A DNA stretch of 64,000 nucleotides, taken from positions 2,542,001 to 2,606,000 of the forward strand of contig OZ243980.1 in NCBI GenBank assembly GCA_965214875.1, written 5' to 3'. This document shows, one piece after another, positions 35,563 through 43,181 of the stretch; position 1 is the first letter of the stretch, and each line of letters starts with the position of its first letter. Under the pieces are notes generated by a model, which saw only the letters and a list, made by a program, of their open reading frames with translations, was not told where the DNA came from and did no database searches. Position numbers and translations under genes: made by a program. This DNA comes from CBDAUN01 sp965214875. Its GTDB lineage: Bacteria; Pseudomonadota; Gammaproteobacteria; Arenicellales; JAJDZL01.

Positions 35563-35607
35563 GCCCGCCCCTTCCCGTGGGACGTAGTCCGAAGGGAAGG
35601 GGCGGGT
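35563..35607 (+). repeat. Hairpin in the IS leader, copy 2
   Basis: GCCCGCCCCTTCCC (35563-35576) pairs with 35594-35607 with one terminal G-U. Compared with copy 1, two base pairs have changed on both arms (T-A to C-G and C-G to T-A), so the pairing is kept while the sequence differs. The inner GGAC-GTA-GTCC hairpin is unchanged. Confidence 0.8.
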
Positions 35608-35676
35608 GCGCGAAAATTTTTGAGGCAGCATAGTGCTTAGCAAAAACCCAGCAGCCGAAAGGCGGGAGAGAGCGCC

Positions 35677-36497
35677 ATGCAAACCGAATGTCCGCGCCCC
35701 AAATTTTATCGTCTCGATCCGATCCGCGACGAACTTTGGCCGCAGGCCGCCGAGCGCTTCGACAAGCTCGCGCTGTTCAACCGGCTTCGCCGCGAAGGCG
35801 CGACCGAAGCAACCGCCCTGATGGCGGCTGGCTGCTCCAGAGCCACGCTCTACCGCTGGAAGCGGCGCCTGCGCGAGCAGGGCGTCCGCGCCCTGGCCAA
35901 CCGATGCCGCCGCCGAGCTCGAGCTGGTGCGCTAGGTGCGGCGGCGCAAGTTCGACCGCCACGCCAAGCGCTGGCGCTGCGGCGACCGCGGGCTAAGGCC
36001 CGGCCAGATGGTCCAGATCGACCACCTGAGCGTCGCCATCGAGGCCGGCTTCTGAGTCAAGGAATCCGAGGCCGTATGCCCGGGTATCGAAGCTGTGCTA
36101 CATGCGCGCCTACTCGCACGCCACGGCCACCTGCGCTTTGAAGCTGCTCGACCATCTGATCCGCCAGGCACCGTTCGACATCGAGTCGGTCCAGGTCGAC
36201 GGCGGCAGCGAGTCCGCGGCCGAGTTCGAGACCGCCTGCCAGCGGCGCGGCATCGCGCTGTTCGTGCTGCCGCCTAAAAGCCCTAATTGCAACGGCTGCG
36301 TCGAGCGCGCCAACGCCGCCGGCCGCTGCGAGTTCCACCAGTCCTGCGCCGGCGAGCTCAGCGTCGGCGAGCTGAACGTCGAGCTGGCCCGGTTCGAGCG
36401 CCTCTGCAACGCCTACCGGCCGCACCAGGCGCCCGGACAAACGGCGCCCATGCAGGCGCATAGCCGAAACTTCGACCCAAGCGCGCTGGCCGCCTGA
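35677..36497 (+). pseudogene. Broken IS481-like transposase, copy 2
   Basis: The N-terminal 85 codons match copy 1. An internal deletion then removes the region after the helix-turn-helix (CRRRARAG followed by material from after FYYGR in another frame), an in-frame TGA interrupts AGF*VKE near 36053, and the C-terminal part (from about 36102) is again in frame to FDPSALAA. The second catalytic block reads DGGSES instead of DGGSEF. It cannot make active enzyme. Confidence 0.85.
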
Positions 36498-36559
36498 ACA
36501 GTCTCACATGTATCTGACCCCGGACAGAATCGCCCCAATCATGTTAAGATGATTGAATA

Positions 36560-38140
36560 ATGAGTGTAGAAATTCAACCTCCCCGTCGTCCATTGCCGAT
36601 CGGTTATCAGGCGTTTGCCAATCTCCGAAACGAGGGCTGCTACTATGTCGACAAGACGCCCCTCATTCGAGAGATGATCCAGCAAGGACGATTCTACTTT
36701 CTCTCACGCCCCCGACGTTTCGGCAAGAGCCTTTTGGTGAGCACACTAAAGGAGCTGTTTGAGGGAAACGAGCCCCTGTTCCGGGGTCTGGACATCCACC
36801 CGCACTGGGACTGGTCGGCCAAATATCCCGTGGTTCGCATGAGTTTTGGTGGAGACATTGATACCCCTGACCTCCTTGAAGATAATGCATTAAGCCAACT
36901 GTACAGTATTGAGCGAGCATTTAATCTTAAACTCCCGCCTGTAAAGTCCGCTTCCGAGCGGCTTCGTCATATCCTTAATCAACTTCATCAAATTATTGGC
37001 CGGCAGGTAGTCGTATTGATTGATGAATATGACCGTCCGGTTCTGAATGTGCTGGAAGACCGAGAGAAAGCCCAAGTAAATAGAAATAAACTCCGTAATC
37101 TATACAGCATTCTAAAAGATGCTGAAGATCACATTCGCTTTGTGTTTGTTACCGGCATCACGATGTTTTCCAAAACCAGTTTTTCTTCCGGCCTCAACAA
37201 TCTCGACGATATCAGCCTTTACCCTCCCTTGGCAACGATTTGCGGCTATACGGACCAGGATTTGGATTCCGTGTTTGCTCCCGAGCTTGAAGGACTAGAC
37301 CGGGACAAGATTCGAACTTGGTATGACGGCTACAACTGGCTGGGCGAGGAGAAGCTCTACAACCCCCACGACATTCTCCATCTGTTCAGGAAACGAGAAT
37401 TTCGGGCGCACTGGTTCAAATCTGGCGAGCCGGGCTATCTGTATCGGCTGCTGCAAGAGAGAAGAGTCAGTCCCATGCAACTGGAAAACCGCGTAGTGGA
37501 TGCCGACTTTGTTACGAATTTCGAGCTCGGAGAGTTCAGTCATGAGGCCTTGCTGTTCCAGTCTGGGTATTTAACCATCAAAGAACAGGAACAAAAGGGC
37601 GCTCGTATTTTGTACCATCTGGATTATCCGAATTTTGAGGTGCGGAGCAGTTTTAATGCCGGGCTAGCCGAGCACTTGACCAAGCGCGGCCGGGAAGTGG
37701 CGGCTGCCGGAGAGGATCTGGTTGAAGCGCTTGGAATGAACAACTTCAAGCTGTTCAAGAAAAAGATCCAGGACCTGCTTTCGGAATTTCCCCATGCGTG
37801 GCATGACACGGCCAAACTTGGCGATTATGAATCCTGGTATGCGAGTTTGCTGTATCTGTGCTTTCGAACCACGGAGGTTGGCCTGAAGGCCGAGGAAATG
37901 ACCAGGCACGGCCGCTCGGACCTGGTGCTCCTGCATGAGAAGCAGGTGTTCGTCCTGGAGCTCAAGATGGTGGAAGACGAAACCGGCACCGAACCGGGCC
38001 TGGACAGCGCGATCGCGCAGATTCGGGAGAAGGGCTGCGCCAGGAAGTATCGGGGCCATGGGGCGCCGGTTCACCTGATCGGCATGGCGTTTGGCAGGAA
38101 AGAGCGGGACCTGCTGGATATTCGGGTGGAGCAGTTCTGA
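36560..38140 (+). CDS. AAA-ATPase-like protein with C-terminal PD-(D/E)XK nuclease domain
   Basis: A 526-aa protein of the AAA-ATPase_like plus DUF1703 (PDDEXK_9) family, full length. Walker A RRFGKS at 52-57, Walker B VVVLIDEYDRP near 150, and a C-terminal nuclease-type motif GRSDLVLLHEKQVFVLELK (D...E-x-K) near 450-470. The family is abundant in Bacteroidetes and in symbiont genomes, usually on mobile DNA, with unknown cellular role. It lies between IS copies 2 and 4, which run in the same direction, and starts 33 bases after copy 2. Confidence 0.9.
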   Translation: MSVEIQPPRRPLPIGYQAFANLRNEGCYYVDKTPLIREMIQQGRFYFLSRPRRFGKSLLVSTLKELFEGNEPLFRGLDIHPHWDWSAKYPVVRMSFGGDIDTPDLLEDNALSQLYSIERAFNLKLPPVKSASERLRHILNQLHQIIGRQVVVLIDEYDRPVLNVLEDREKAQVNRNKLRNLYSILKDAEDHIRFVFVTGITMFSKTSFSSGLNNLDDISLYPPLATICGYTDQDLDSVFAPELEGLDRDKIRTWYDGYNWLGEEKLYNPHDILHLFRKREFRAHWFKSGEPGYLYRLLQERRVSPMQLENRVVDADFVTNFELGEFSHEALLFQSGYLTIKEQEQKGARILYHLDYPNFEVRSSFNAGLAEHLTKRGREVAAAGEDLVEALGMNNFKLFKKKIQDLLSEFPHAWHDTAKLGDYESWYASLLYLCFRTTEVGLKAEEMTRHGRSDLVLLHEKQVFVLELKMVEDETGTEPGLDSAIAQIREKGCARKYRGHGAPVHLIGMAFGRKERDLLDIRVEQF

Positions 38141-38279
38141 ACTCATGAGCTGATCACATCTGCGTCCAGCTTGCAATCATTGTCTTAATCGGATTGTGAA
38201 TGGACACACCCGGTTAGAGTCCTTGCTGATGCCAATTCAATGAGCAACATGGCAAAGCCGCATAACGCAAAAAGACGGG

Positions 38280-38674
38280 TGTCCGGGTTCAGATGCATGC
38301 GGGACCGCCTGCACCGCAGATTCTGTCGTCTTGATGCGATCCGCGACGAACTTTCGCCGCAGGCCGCCGAGCGCTTCGACAAGCTCGCGCTGTTCGACCG
38401 GCTTCGACGCGAAGGCGCGACCGAGGCGACCGCCCTGAAGGCGGAATCGGCGCCTGCGCGAGCAGGGCCGCCCGCATCAGGCGCTCGGACAAACGGCGCC
38501 CATGCAGGCGTATAATCAGAACTTCGAACAAAGCGCGCTGGCCGCCTGAAAAGTCTTTGCAGAAACTGAATTCATAAGCAATTGAATTTATAAGACTTGC
38601 AAAATCTCCGTTTCTACGAGGTTGGTGGCCCCGCGGTGCGGGGTTCGAGGGCTCATATGTATTGAACCCGTACA
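38280..38674 (+). mobile_element. IS481-like remnant, copy 4 (MITE-like deletion)
   Basis: Left end TGTCCGGGTTCAGATGCATG; only the first about 45 codons (RRFCRLDAIRDELSPQAAERF) and the last about 25 codons of the transposase remain, joined near 38440-38475. The leader hairpin is deleted. The right end (reverse complement TGTACGGGTTCAATACAT, ending 38674) is separated from the transposase tail by about 100 foreign bases (38553-38652). The remaining bases of the 759-base gap 38141-38899 show no gene. Confidence 0.8.
38553..38652. other. Insert of about 100 bases inside IS copy 4
   Basis: In the other copies AAGT runs directly into CTCATATGTATTGAACC; here unrelated A+T-rich sequence, with two similar words TGAATTCATAAG and TGAATTTATAAG, followed by a strong hairpin (CCCCGC-GGT-GCGGGG at about 38629-38643), lies between. 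This may be a small nested element or an attachment-type sequence. Not recognised. Confidence 0.4.
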
Positions 38675-38899
38675 CATCATAGACATCATCCAAGTCGTCA
38701 TTTATCATGGCTTGTGCCAATAAGACGGGGTTGAACAAAGAGCGAATGCTGGCAAGCGGAAGAAGAATCGGCCATTCTACGCATTCGTTTCGATGCGATG
38801 CAGAGACTGTTTTCCTTTCGCTCCCGGTCTCACCGCATGGAACCGGAAACATTGCGGGTTTCATGACCGTTCCGTCGGGATCAGATTTGTGAAGTTGAA

Positions 38900-40294
38900 A
38901 TGAAGATTACTACACTGGCAAAGCTCATCGAATCAGGCGAGTCCGAGACTTTGGAATTCAAGACAACCACCGGATCACGGCGAGCAGCCATGGCGACCGT
39001 TTGCGCGATGCTCAACCAGCACGGTGGGCAAGTGCTGTTCGGGGTGATGCCTGATCGCCAAATAGCCGGCCAGAACATTGGCGAACGGACGATTGAAAAG
39101 TTAAGCTCTGAAATACAGCATATCGAGCCTCCGATATTTCCAGATATTGAACGTATCCGGATATCCGGCAATTCAGAAGTGCTTTGCGTGCGTGTTGCCC
39201 CCGGCATATCGCCGCCTTATCAGTACCGCGGCAGGTCTTATTTGCGAACAGGCAATACAACGCGTCGAATGCCGTTGGAAACCTACAATCACATGCTTTT
39301 CGAGCGCATGCACTCGCAGAGTCGCTGGGAAAACCAGATTGCTGAAGGATGGGCAATCGAGGATTTGGACGCGGTTGAATTGCGCAACACCATTGCCGAA
39401 GCAGTTCGCATCGGCCGCTTGAACGAGCCGGGCAGTCGGGAACCGGCGGAGATTCTCAATGGACTTGGATTGATGCGGAAAAATGCACTGTCACAAGCCG
39501 CGGTGGCATTATTCGGGAAAAATGAAAAAATCGAACGAGAATTGCCGCAATGCAAGTTGCGAGTAGCGCGTTTTCGAGGTGTCGACCGGTCCGAATTTCT
39601 TGACAACAGGCAATTCTACGGAAACGCGTTTACTCTGCTTGCAAGTGCAGAGCGGTTTTTGCGGGAAACCGTACCTATCGCTAGTCGGTTCGATGCGAAA
39701 AGCATTGTGCGCATTGATGAACCGCTCTATCCGCCTTTAGCGACACGTGAAGCGTTGGCGAATGCGTTGTGTCATCGCGACTATGCGATGGGCGGCAGTT
39801 CAATCGGAATCGCGGTATATGATGATCGCTTGGAGGTGACATCGACTGGCCCGCTGCATTTCGGGCTCACCCCGGAGGATTTGTTCGCGCCGCATGAATC
39901 ACGACCTTGGAATCCGATGATCGCCCGTACATTCTACCGTCGCGGCATAATTGAGGAGTGGGGCCGCGGCACGATCAAGATGGTGGATTATGTTGCGTCC
40001 TCCGGTTTGCATCGACTTGAAATTGAAAATGTCGCAGACTGTGTCACAGTGCGTTTTCGCCGCTCTTGTCAGGCGAAGTTTAACAAAGAGTCGCGGGATC
40101 TGACCGAGCGGCAAAATCAGATTCTAACCCTATTGCGTCAGAACGATTTTGCTCTGTCGCGACGAGAAATTCTCTCCATGGCGGAGGGGGAGTTGACAGA
40201 GAGGCGGCTCAAGGATGATCTATCAATTTTAAGGGAAAGAAAATTCGTTGAAACGACTGGCAAGGGGCGCGGAGCTCGCTGGAGAGCACTGTGA
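38900..40294 (+). CDS. AlbA_2 (Schlafen-like) ATP-binding regulator
   Basis: A 464-aa protein of the COG2865 type. N-terminal AlbA_2 domain with ETLEFKTTTGS (about 15-25) and HGGQVLFGVMPDRQI (41-55), a central ATP-binding HATPase_c_4-like domain with REALANALCHRDY (about 297-309), and a C-terminal winged helix (LTERQNQILTLLRQNDF). These proteins are annotated as transcriptional regulators or helicase-related and are frequent on mobile DNA. No partner gene adjoins. A 10-bp tandem repeat begins a few bases after its stop. Confidence 0.85.
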   Translation: MKITTLAKLIESGESETLEFKTTTGSRRAAMATVCAMLNQHGGQVLFGVMPDRQIAGQNIGERTIEKLSSEIQHIEPPIFPDIERIRISGNSEVLCVRVAPGISPPYQYRGRSYLRTGNTTRRMPLETYNHMLFERMHSQSRWENQIAEGWAIEDLDAVELRNTIAEAVRIGRLNEPGSREPAEILNGLGLMRKNALSQAAVALFGKNEKIERELPQCKLRVARFRGVDRSEFLDNRQFYGNAFTLLASAERFLRETVPIASRFDAKSIVRIDEPLYPPLATREALANALCHRDYAMGGSSIGIAVYDDRLEVTSTGPLHFGLTPEDLFAPHESRPWNPMIARTFYRRGIIEEWGRGTIKMVDYVASSGLHRLEIENVADCVTVRFRRSCQAKFNKESRDLTERQNQILTLLRQNDFALSRREILSMAEGELTERRLKDDLSILRERKFVETTGKGRGARWRAL

Positions 40295-40300
40295 CTCGAA

Positions 40301-40379
40301 AGCTTCCGTCCAATTCCGTCCAATTCCGTCCAATTCCGTCCAATTCCGTCCAATTCCGTCCAATTCCGTCCAATCCGTT
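40301..40379 (+). repeat. 10-bp tandem repeat (CAATTCCGTC)
   Basis: Six perfect units of CAATTCCGTC occupy 40311-40370, with partial units on both sides. The unit is not a multiple of three, so copy changes would shift any frame through it. It starts seven bases after the AlbA_2 stop; on the minus strand it is open as NWTELDGIGR repeats without a start signal. It could be a slippage hot spot or a short DNA/RNA-binding array. Confidence 0.9.
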
Positions 40380-40418
40380 CAGGCAATTTTTATCGTTATG
40401 CGATGAGAATTGCCTGAA
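40378..40418 (+). other. 11-bp inverted repeat after the tandem array
   Basis: TTCAGGCAATT (40378-40388) and AATTGCCTGAA (40408-40418) are perfect inverted repeats around a 19-base spacer. No T-run follows on either strand, so it is not a standard terminator; it could end transcripts weakly or be a protein site. Nothing else is seen between here and 40607. Confidence 0.5.
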
Positions 40419-40607
40419 CATTGGAATCGAAAAAAATCAATCGCAAAAAACGCAAGCATAGTCGCGACAAAATACGGCCGGAACGAAAAATTCGGCAGCG
40501 GCTCAGTTTGAAGACTGCAAGATATGATCGCAAAAGGCAGCCCGAAGGCCGCCTCCCGCCTTGGAAGTCCGGCTGTACGGACGAGCCCGGCGACCGCCGC
40601 CGTCCGG

Positions 40608-41292
40608 TCAGTTCGTCGAGCATCCCATGCTGGTTCTCCAGGCGGCATCCATAATATATTTGTAGCCGTCCTCGCTGTCCGTCCACGCCCACTGGCCCGA
40701 CGCGTTCCTGGCTCCGCACCGGCACGCATCGATCTGCGCCTGGTCCCGGCTGAAGGCGTAGCACCCGCCCGCCGTCCCGGAGTGGCCGATATCGCCGTAG
40801 TGGGCGAGAGGCCTGTCCACGTCGGCCGCCGTGCGAAAGCAGATCCTCGCGAAAGGGGCCAGCGTGCCCCGATGCAGACTCGCGGTGTAGCGCGTGTTCT
40901 GCTTCAGATCGCTGAAAGCCCTGCTTCCTGCCGGCAGGGGCTCAGTGCTCGAAACAACGTTTAATAATCCGCCGTCCTTTCGGGACGCTCCGTTTTCATG
41001 CAGCTGGATGAAAACCGTAGCGACGGCCTCGTTCCTGGAATAGTAGGTGTTGAGCGAGGAAAGCGTAATCTGATTATAGAAAATCTGCGCCGCATCTTTT
41101 GTAAGGTTGCCGGCGCGAAGAATAGTGCTGCGCTGCTGAGTGATGCCTGTCGGGCAGGCACCGGGCCCTGTGACACCCCCAAGAACAGTTTGGTCCACCT
41201 GCGCCCAGACCGGGCCGGCCAGCGCCGCCAGCAGCATGAGAGCTATCAGCCTAGTGAAGGGGGGGGGGGGTGAGTCTCGTTGAATGTTTCAT
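40608..41292 (-). CDS. Secreted protein, probably phase-variable through a C12 tract (currently out of frame)
   Basis: The mature part (205 or so residues) is open from 41237 and begins inside a signal peptide (MLLAALAGPVWA, then AQVDQ). The natural start is ATG 41292, with GGAG nine bases upstream and MKHSTRLT as a basic n-region. Between them lies a run of 12 C (plus strand G, 41259-41270). With 12 C the frame runs into a stop; with 11 or 14 C it joins a complete signal peptide to the body. The body has six or more cysteines and a fibronectin-III-like strand (NTRYTASLHRG, FARICFRTA); the family is not recognised. It would be exported to the periplasm or beyond. Flanked by IS remnants. Confidence 0.7.
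41259..41270 (-). repeat. Homopolymer tract C12 in a signal-peptide coding region
   Basis: Twelve consecutive G on the plus strand (C on the coding strand). It sits about 20 bases after the ATG at 41292 and before the hydrophobic core of the signal peptide, the classic position for slipped-strand on/off switching. Confidence 0.9.
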
Positions 41293-41362
41293 TTTGATAT
41301 GCTCCGAAGTGAGAACCGGATCCGACTATTGTACCCGTTCCGGCTTTTGCAAAACGGATTGA

Positions 41363-41458
41363 TTTTTCAAACTGGGCCGCTACTATGGTTTTCTCAGCGT
41401 GACCGCATTGGACAGCCGCAAAATGCAGGACGAAACATCAGATGAATCTAAAGTTTAA
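41363..41458 (+). pseudogene. C-terminal gene remnant beside IS copy 3
   Basis: After an in-frame TGA, 31 codons encode FFKLGRYYGFLSVTALDS, then RKMQDETSDESKV and a TAA. It reads like the last cytoplasmic tail of a membrane or transport protein cut by rearrangement near the IS. There is no start, and the family is not recognised. Together with IS copy 3 this accounts for most of 41293-42336. Confidence 0.3.
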
Positions 41459-41484
41459 TCCGTGAACGAAACAATACCAATGCC

Positions 41485-42257
41485 GGTACGGGTTCAATAC
41501 ATATTAGACTTTTCAGGCGGCAAGTGCGCTTTGGTTGAAGTTTTCATTATACGCCTGCATGGGCGCCGTTTGCCCGAGCGCCTGAGGCGGCAGGCAGGCG
41601 TTGCAGAGGCGCTCGAACCTGGTAGCTCGACGTTCAGGGCGCCGACGCTCGGCTCGCCGGCGCAGAACTGGTGGAACTCGTATCGGCCGGCGGCGTTGGC
41701 GCGCATGCAGCAAAGCTTCGAGACCGGACAGACGGCCTTGAACTCCTTGACCGAGAAGCCGGTGTCGATGGAGACGCTCAGGTGGTCGATCTGCACCATC
41801 TGGCCGGGCCTTCGCCCGCGGTCGCCATAGCGCCAGCGCTTGGCGTGGCGGTCGAACTTGCGTTGCCGCTTGGGCTTTGTTCGCCCGTAGTAGAATGCGG
41901 CCGGCTCGGCCTGGCCGGCGCGCACCAGGCGTGCAATCATGCGCCCGGTGGCGGACGCGCTGCTCGCGCAGGCGCCTTTTCCAGCGGCAGGGCGTCGCCC
42001 GGGAGCAGCCGACCGCCATCAGGGCGGTTGCTTCGGTCGCGCCTTCGCGGCGAAGCCGGTCGAACAGAGCGAGCTTGTCGAAGTGCTCGGCGGCGTGCGG
42101 CGAAAGTTCGTCGCGGATCGCGTCGAGGCGATAAAATTTGCGGTGCGGACATTCGGTTTGCACGGTGCCTGCGCCCGCTTTTCGGCTGCTGGATTTTTAC
42201 TAAGCACTATGCTGCCTCAAAAATTTTCGCGCACCCGCATGTATCTGACCCCGGACA
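41485..42257 (-). mobile_element. IS481-like element, copy 3 (internally deleted, with target duplication)
   Basis: 773 bp on the minus strand. Ends: TGTCCGGGGTCAGATACATG (from 42257) and GGTACGGGTTCAATACAT (from 41485). TGCC flanks both sides (41481-41484 and 42258-42261), a likely 4-bp target duplication and the only one among the four copies. The leader hairpin is cleanly deleted (CATGCG joins GGTGCG). Confidence 0.85.
41513..42163 (-). pseudogene. Internally deleted IS481-like transposase, copy 3
   Basis: Start and helix-turn-helix (QTECPHRKFYRLDAIRDEL, CSRATPCRWKRRLREQ) are followed by a deletion and a frame change; a second deletion removes the catalytic centre between CCMRAN and AAGRYEFHQF, including the second Asp and the Glu. 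The end FNQSALAA is intact. Inactive. Confidence 0.85.
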
Positions 42258-42336
42258 TGCCGCAACCGCAGAAAACATCTGCCCTGTACGACTGTCGAAC
42301 GAAGCAATCTCCCAGTGTCAGAATCAAGTGCGTCAA

Positions 42337-43116
42337 ATGAGGGTTGTCAGTCTCACTTGTTCGAATACCGAAATTGTCTGCGCCTTGGGATGCTCAGATA
42401 TGCTAGTTGGTGTAGACAGCCACTCCGACTACCCGCCTGAAGTGGTCGAGCGTCTGCCGTGCGTCGGCCCCGATCTGCAAGTCGACATTCAAAAAGTTGC
42501 TGAACTTAAACCTGATCTCGTGCTCGCATCATTGACCGTCCCTGGACACGAAGAGATCGTAGCAGGATTGGAGCAGGCGAATTTGCCGTTTCTCGCGCCA
42601 GAACCGGTCAGCCTTGAAGACGTGTATGTCGATATCGATGCGATCGGCAATGCAATCCATGCGCGTCGAAACGCAAAAAAGCTGATTGCTGAAATGAGGC
42701 GCGAGTTCGAGCAGATTCCGCCGAGCCGTTCGCAACCAAGCCTCCTGATCCAGTGGTGGCCCAAGCCAGTCATCGCACCCGGCAAACTGTCGTGGGTCGA
42801 CGACCTTATCCGTCTGGCCGGCATGTCGAACCCGATCGGAGACCGCGAAGTCAAAAGCGCGCCTCTTGCAGATAGCGAAGTCGCCAAGCTGAACCCCAAT
42901 GCCATGGCAATTTCGTGGTGCGGAGTGCGCTACGAAAAATACCGGCCAAAAGTTGTCTACCGCAACCCGGAATTCGCGAACACGCATTTTGTGCGAAATG
43001 GCACCGTCTATCGAATCAGTGAAGCCTATCTTGGACGACCGGCTCCTCGACTGGTGGAAGGGTTTCGGCAAATTTGCCGGATACGCCAAGATTTGGAAAG
43101 TCGAATTCCCAACTAG
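42337..43116 (+). CDS. Cobalamin-binding protein (BtuF-like, no signal peptide)
   Basis: A 259-aa periplasmic-binding-type protein: MRVVSLTCSNTEIVCALG, GVDSHSDYPPEVVERLP, GPDLQVDIQKVAELKPDLV and APEPVSLEDVYVDI are the hallmarks of proteins annotated as cobalamin-binding. Unlike BtuF it has no signal peptide when started at ATG 42337, and the upstream frame is IS DNA. Either the gene is naturally a cytoplasmic variant, as others in this subfamily seem to be, or the insertion of IS copy 3 80 bases upstream removed its original front. A link to the B12-dependent mutase at 50587 is plausible. A(UG) at 42337 lacks a clear ribosome site. Confidence 0.82.
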   Translation: MRVVSLTCSNTEIVCALGCSDMLVGVDSHSDYPPEVVERLPCVGPDLQVDIQKVAELKPDLVLASLTVPGHEEIVAGLEQANLPFLAPEPVSLEDVYVDIDAIGNAIHARRNAKKLIAEMRREFEQIPPSRSQPSLLIQWWPKPVIAPGKLSWVDDLIRLAGMSNPIGDREVKSAPLADSEVAKLNPNAMAISWCGVRYEKYRPKVVYRNPEFANTHFVRNGTVYRISEAYLGRPAPRLVEGFRQICRIRQDLESRIPN

Positions 43117-43181
43117 ACAGGCTCGCGCGTAAACACCGGCATCCTCACCGCTTCTCGCATGCTGCGGCTTACTCCCCGCCT

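Larger units (their letters stand above)
35536..36526 (+). mobile_element. IS481-like element, copy 2 (degenerate, complete ends)
   Basis: 991 bp with the clearest ends: left TGTCCGGGTTCAGATACATG, right (reverse complement) TGTCCGGGGTCAGATACATG, 26-bp inverted repeats with one or two mismatches. The transposase is broken. No target duplication (ATCA at left, GAAT at right), so one flank has probably been rearranged since insertion. Same orientation as copies 1 and 4. Confidence 0.88.

Noticed and set aside
35536..38674. Composite transposon formed by IS copies 2 and 4
   Set aside because: Neither copy has an active transposase and no target duplication flanks the pair; kept only as an island boundary.
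38289..38864. Minus-strand ORF of 191 codons across IS copy 4
   Set aside because: It is built from the antisense of the IS relic and its insert; composition and frame change at the IS borders.
40311..40370. Tandem repeat as a CRISPR array
   Set aside because: Units are 10 bp with no spacers, and no cas genes are present.
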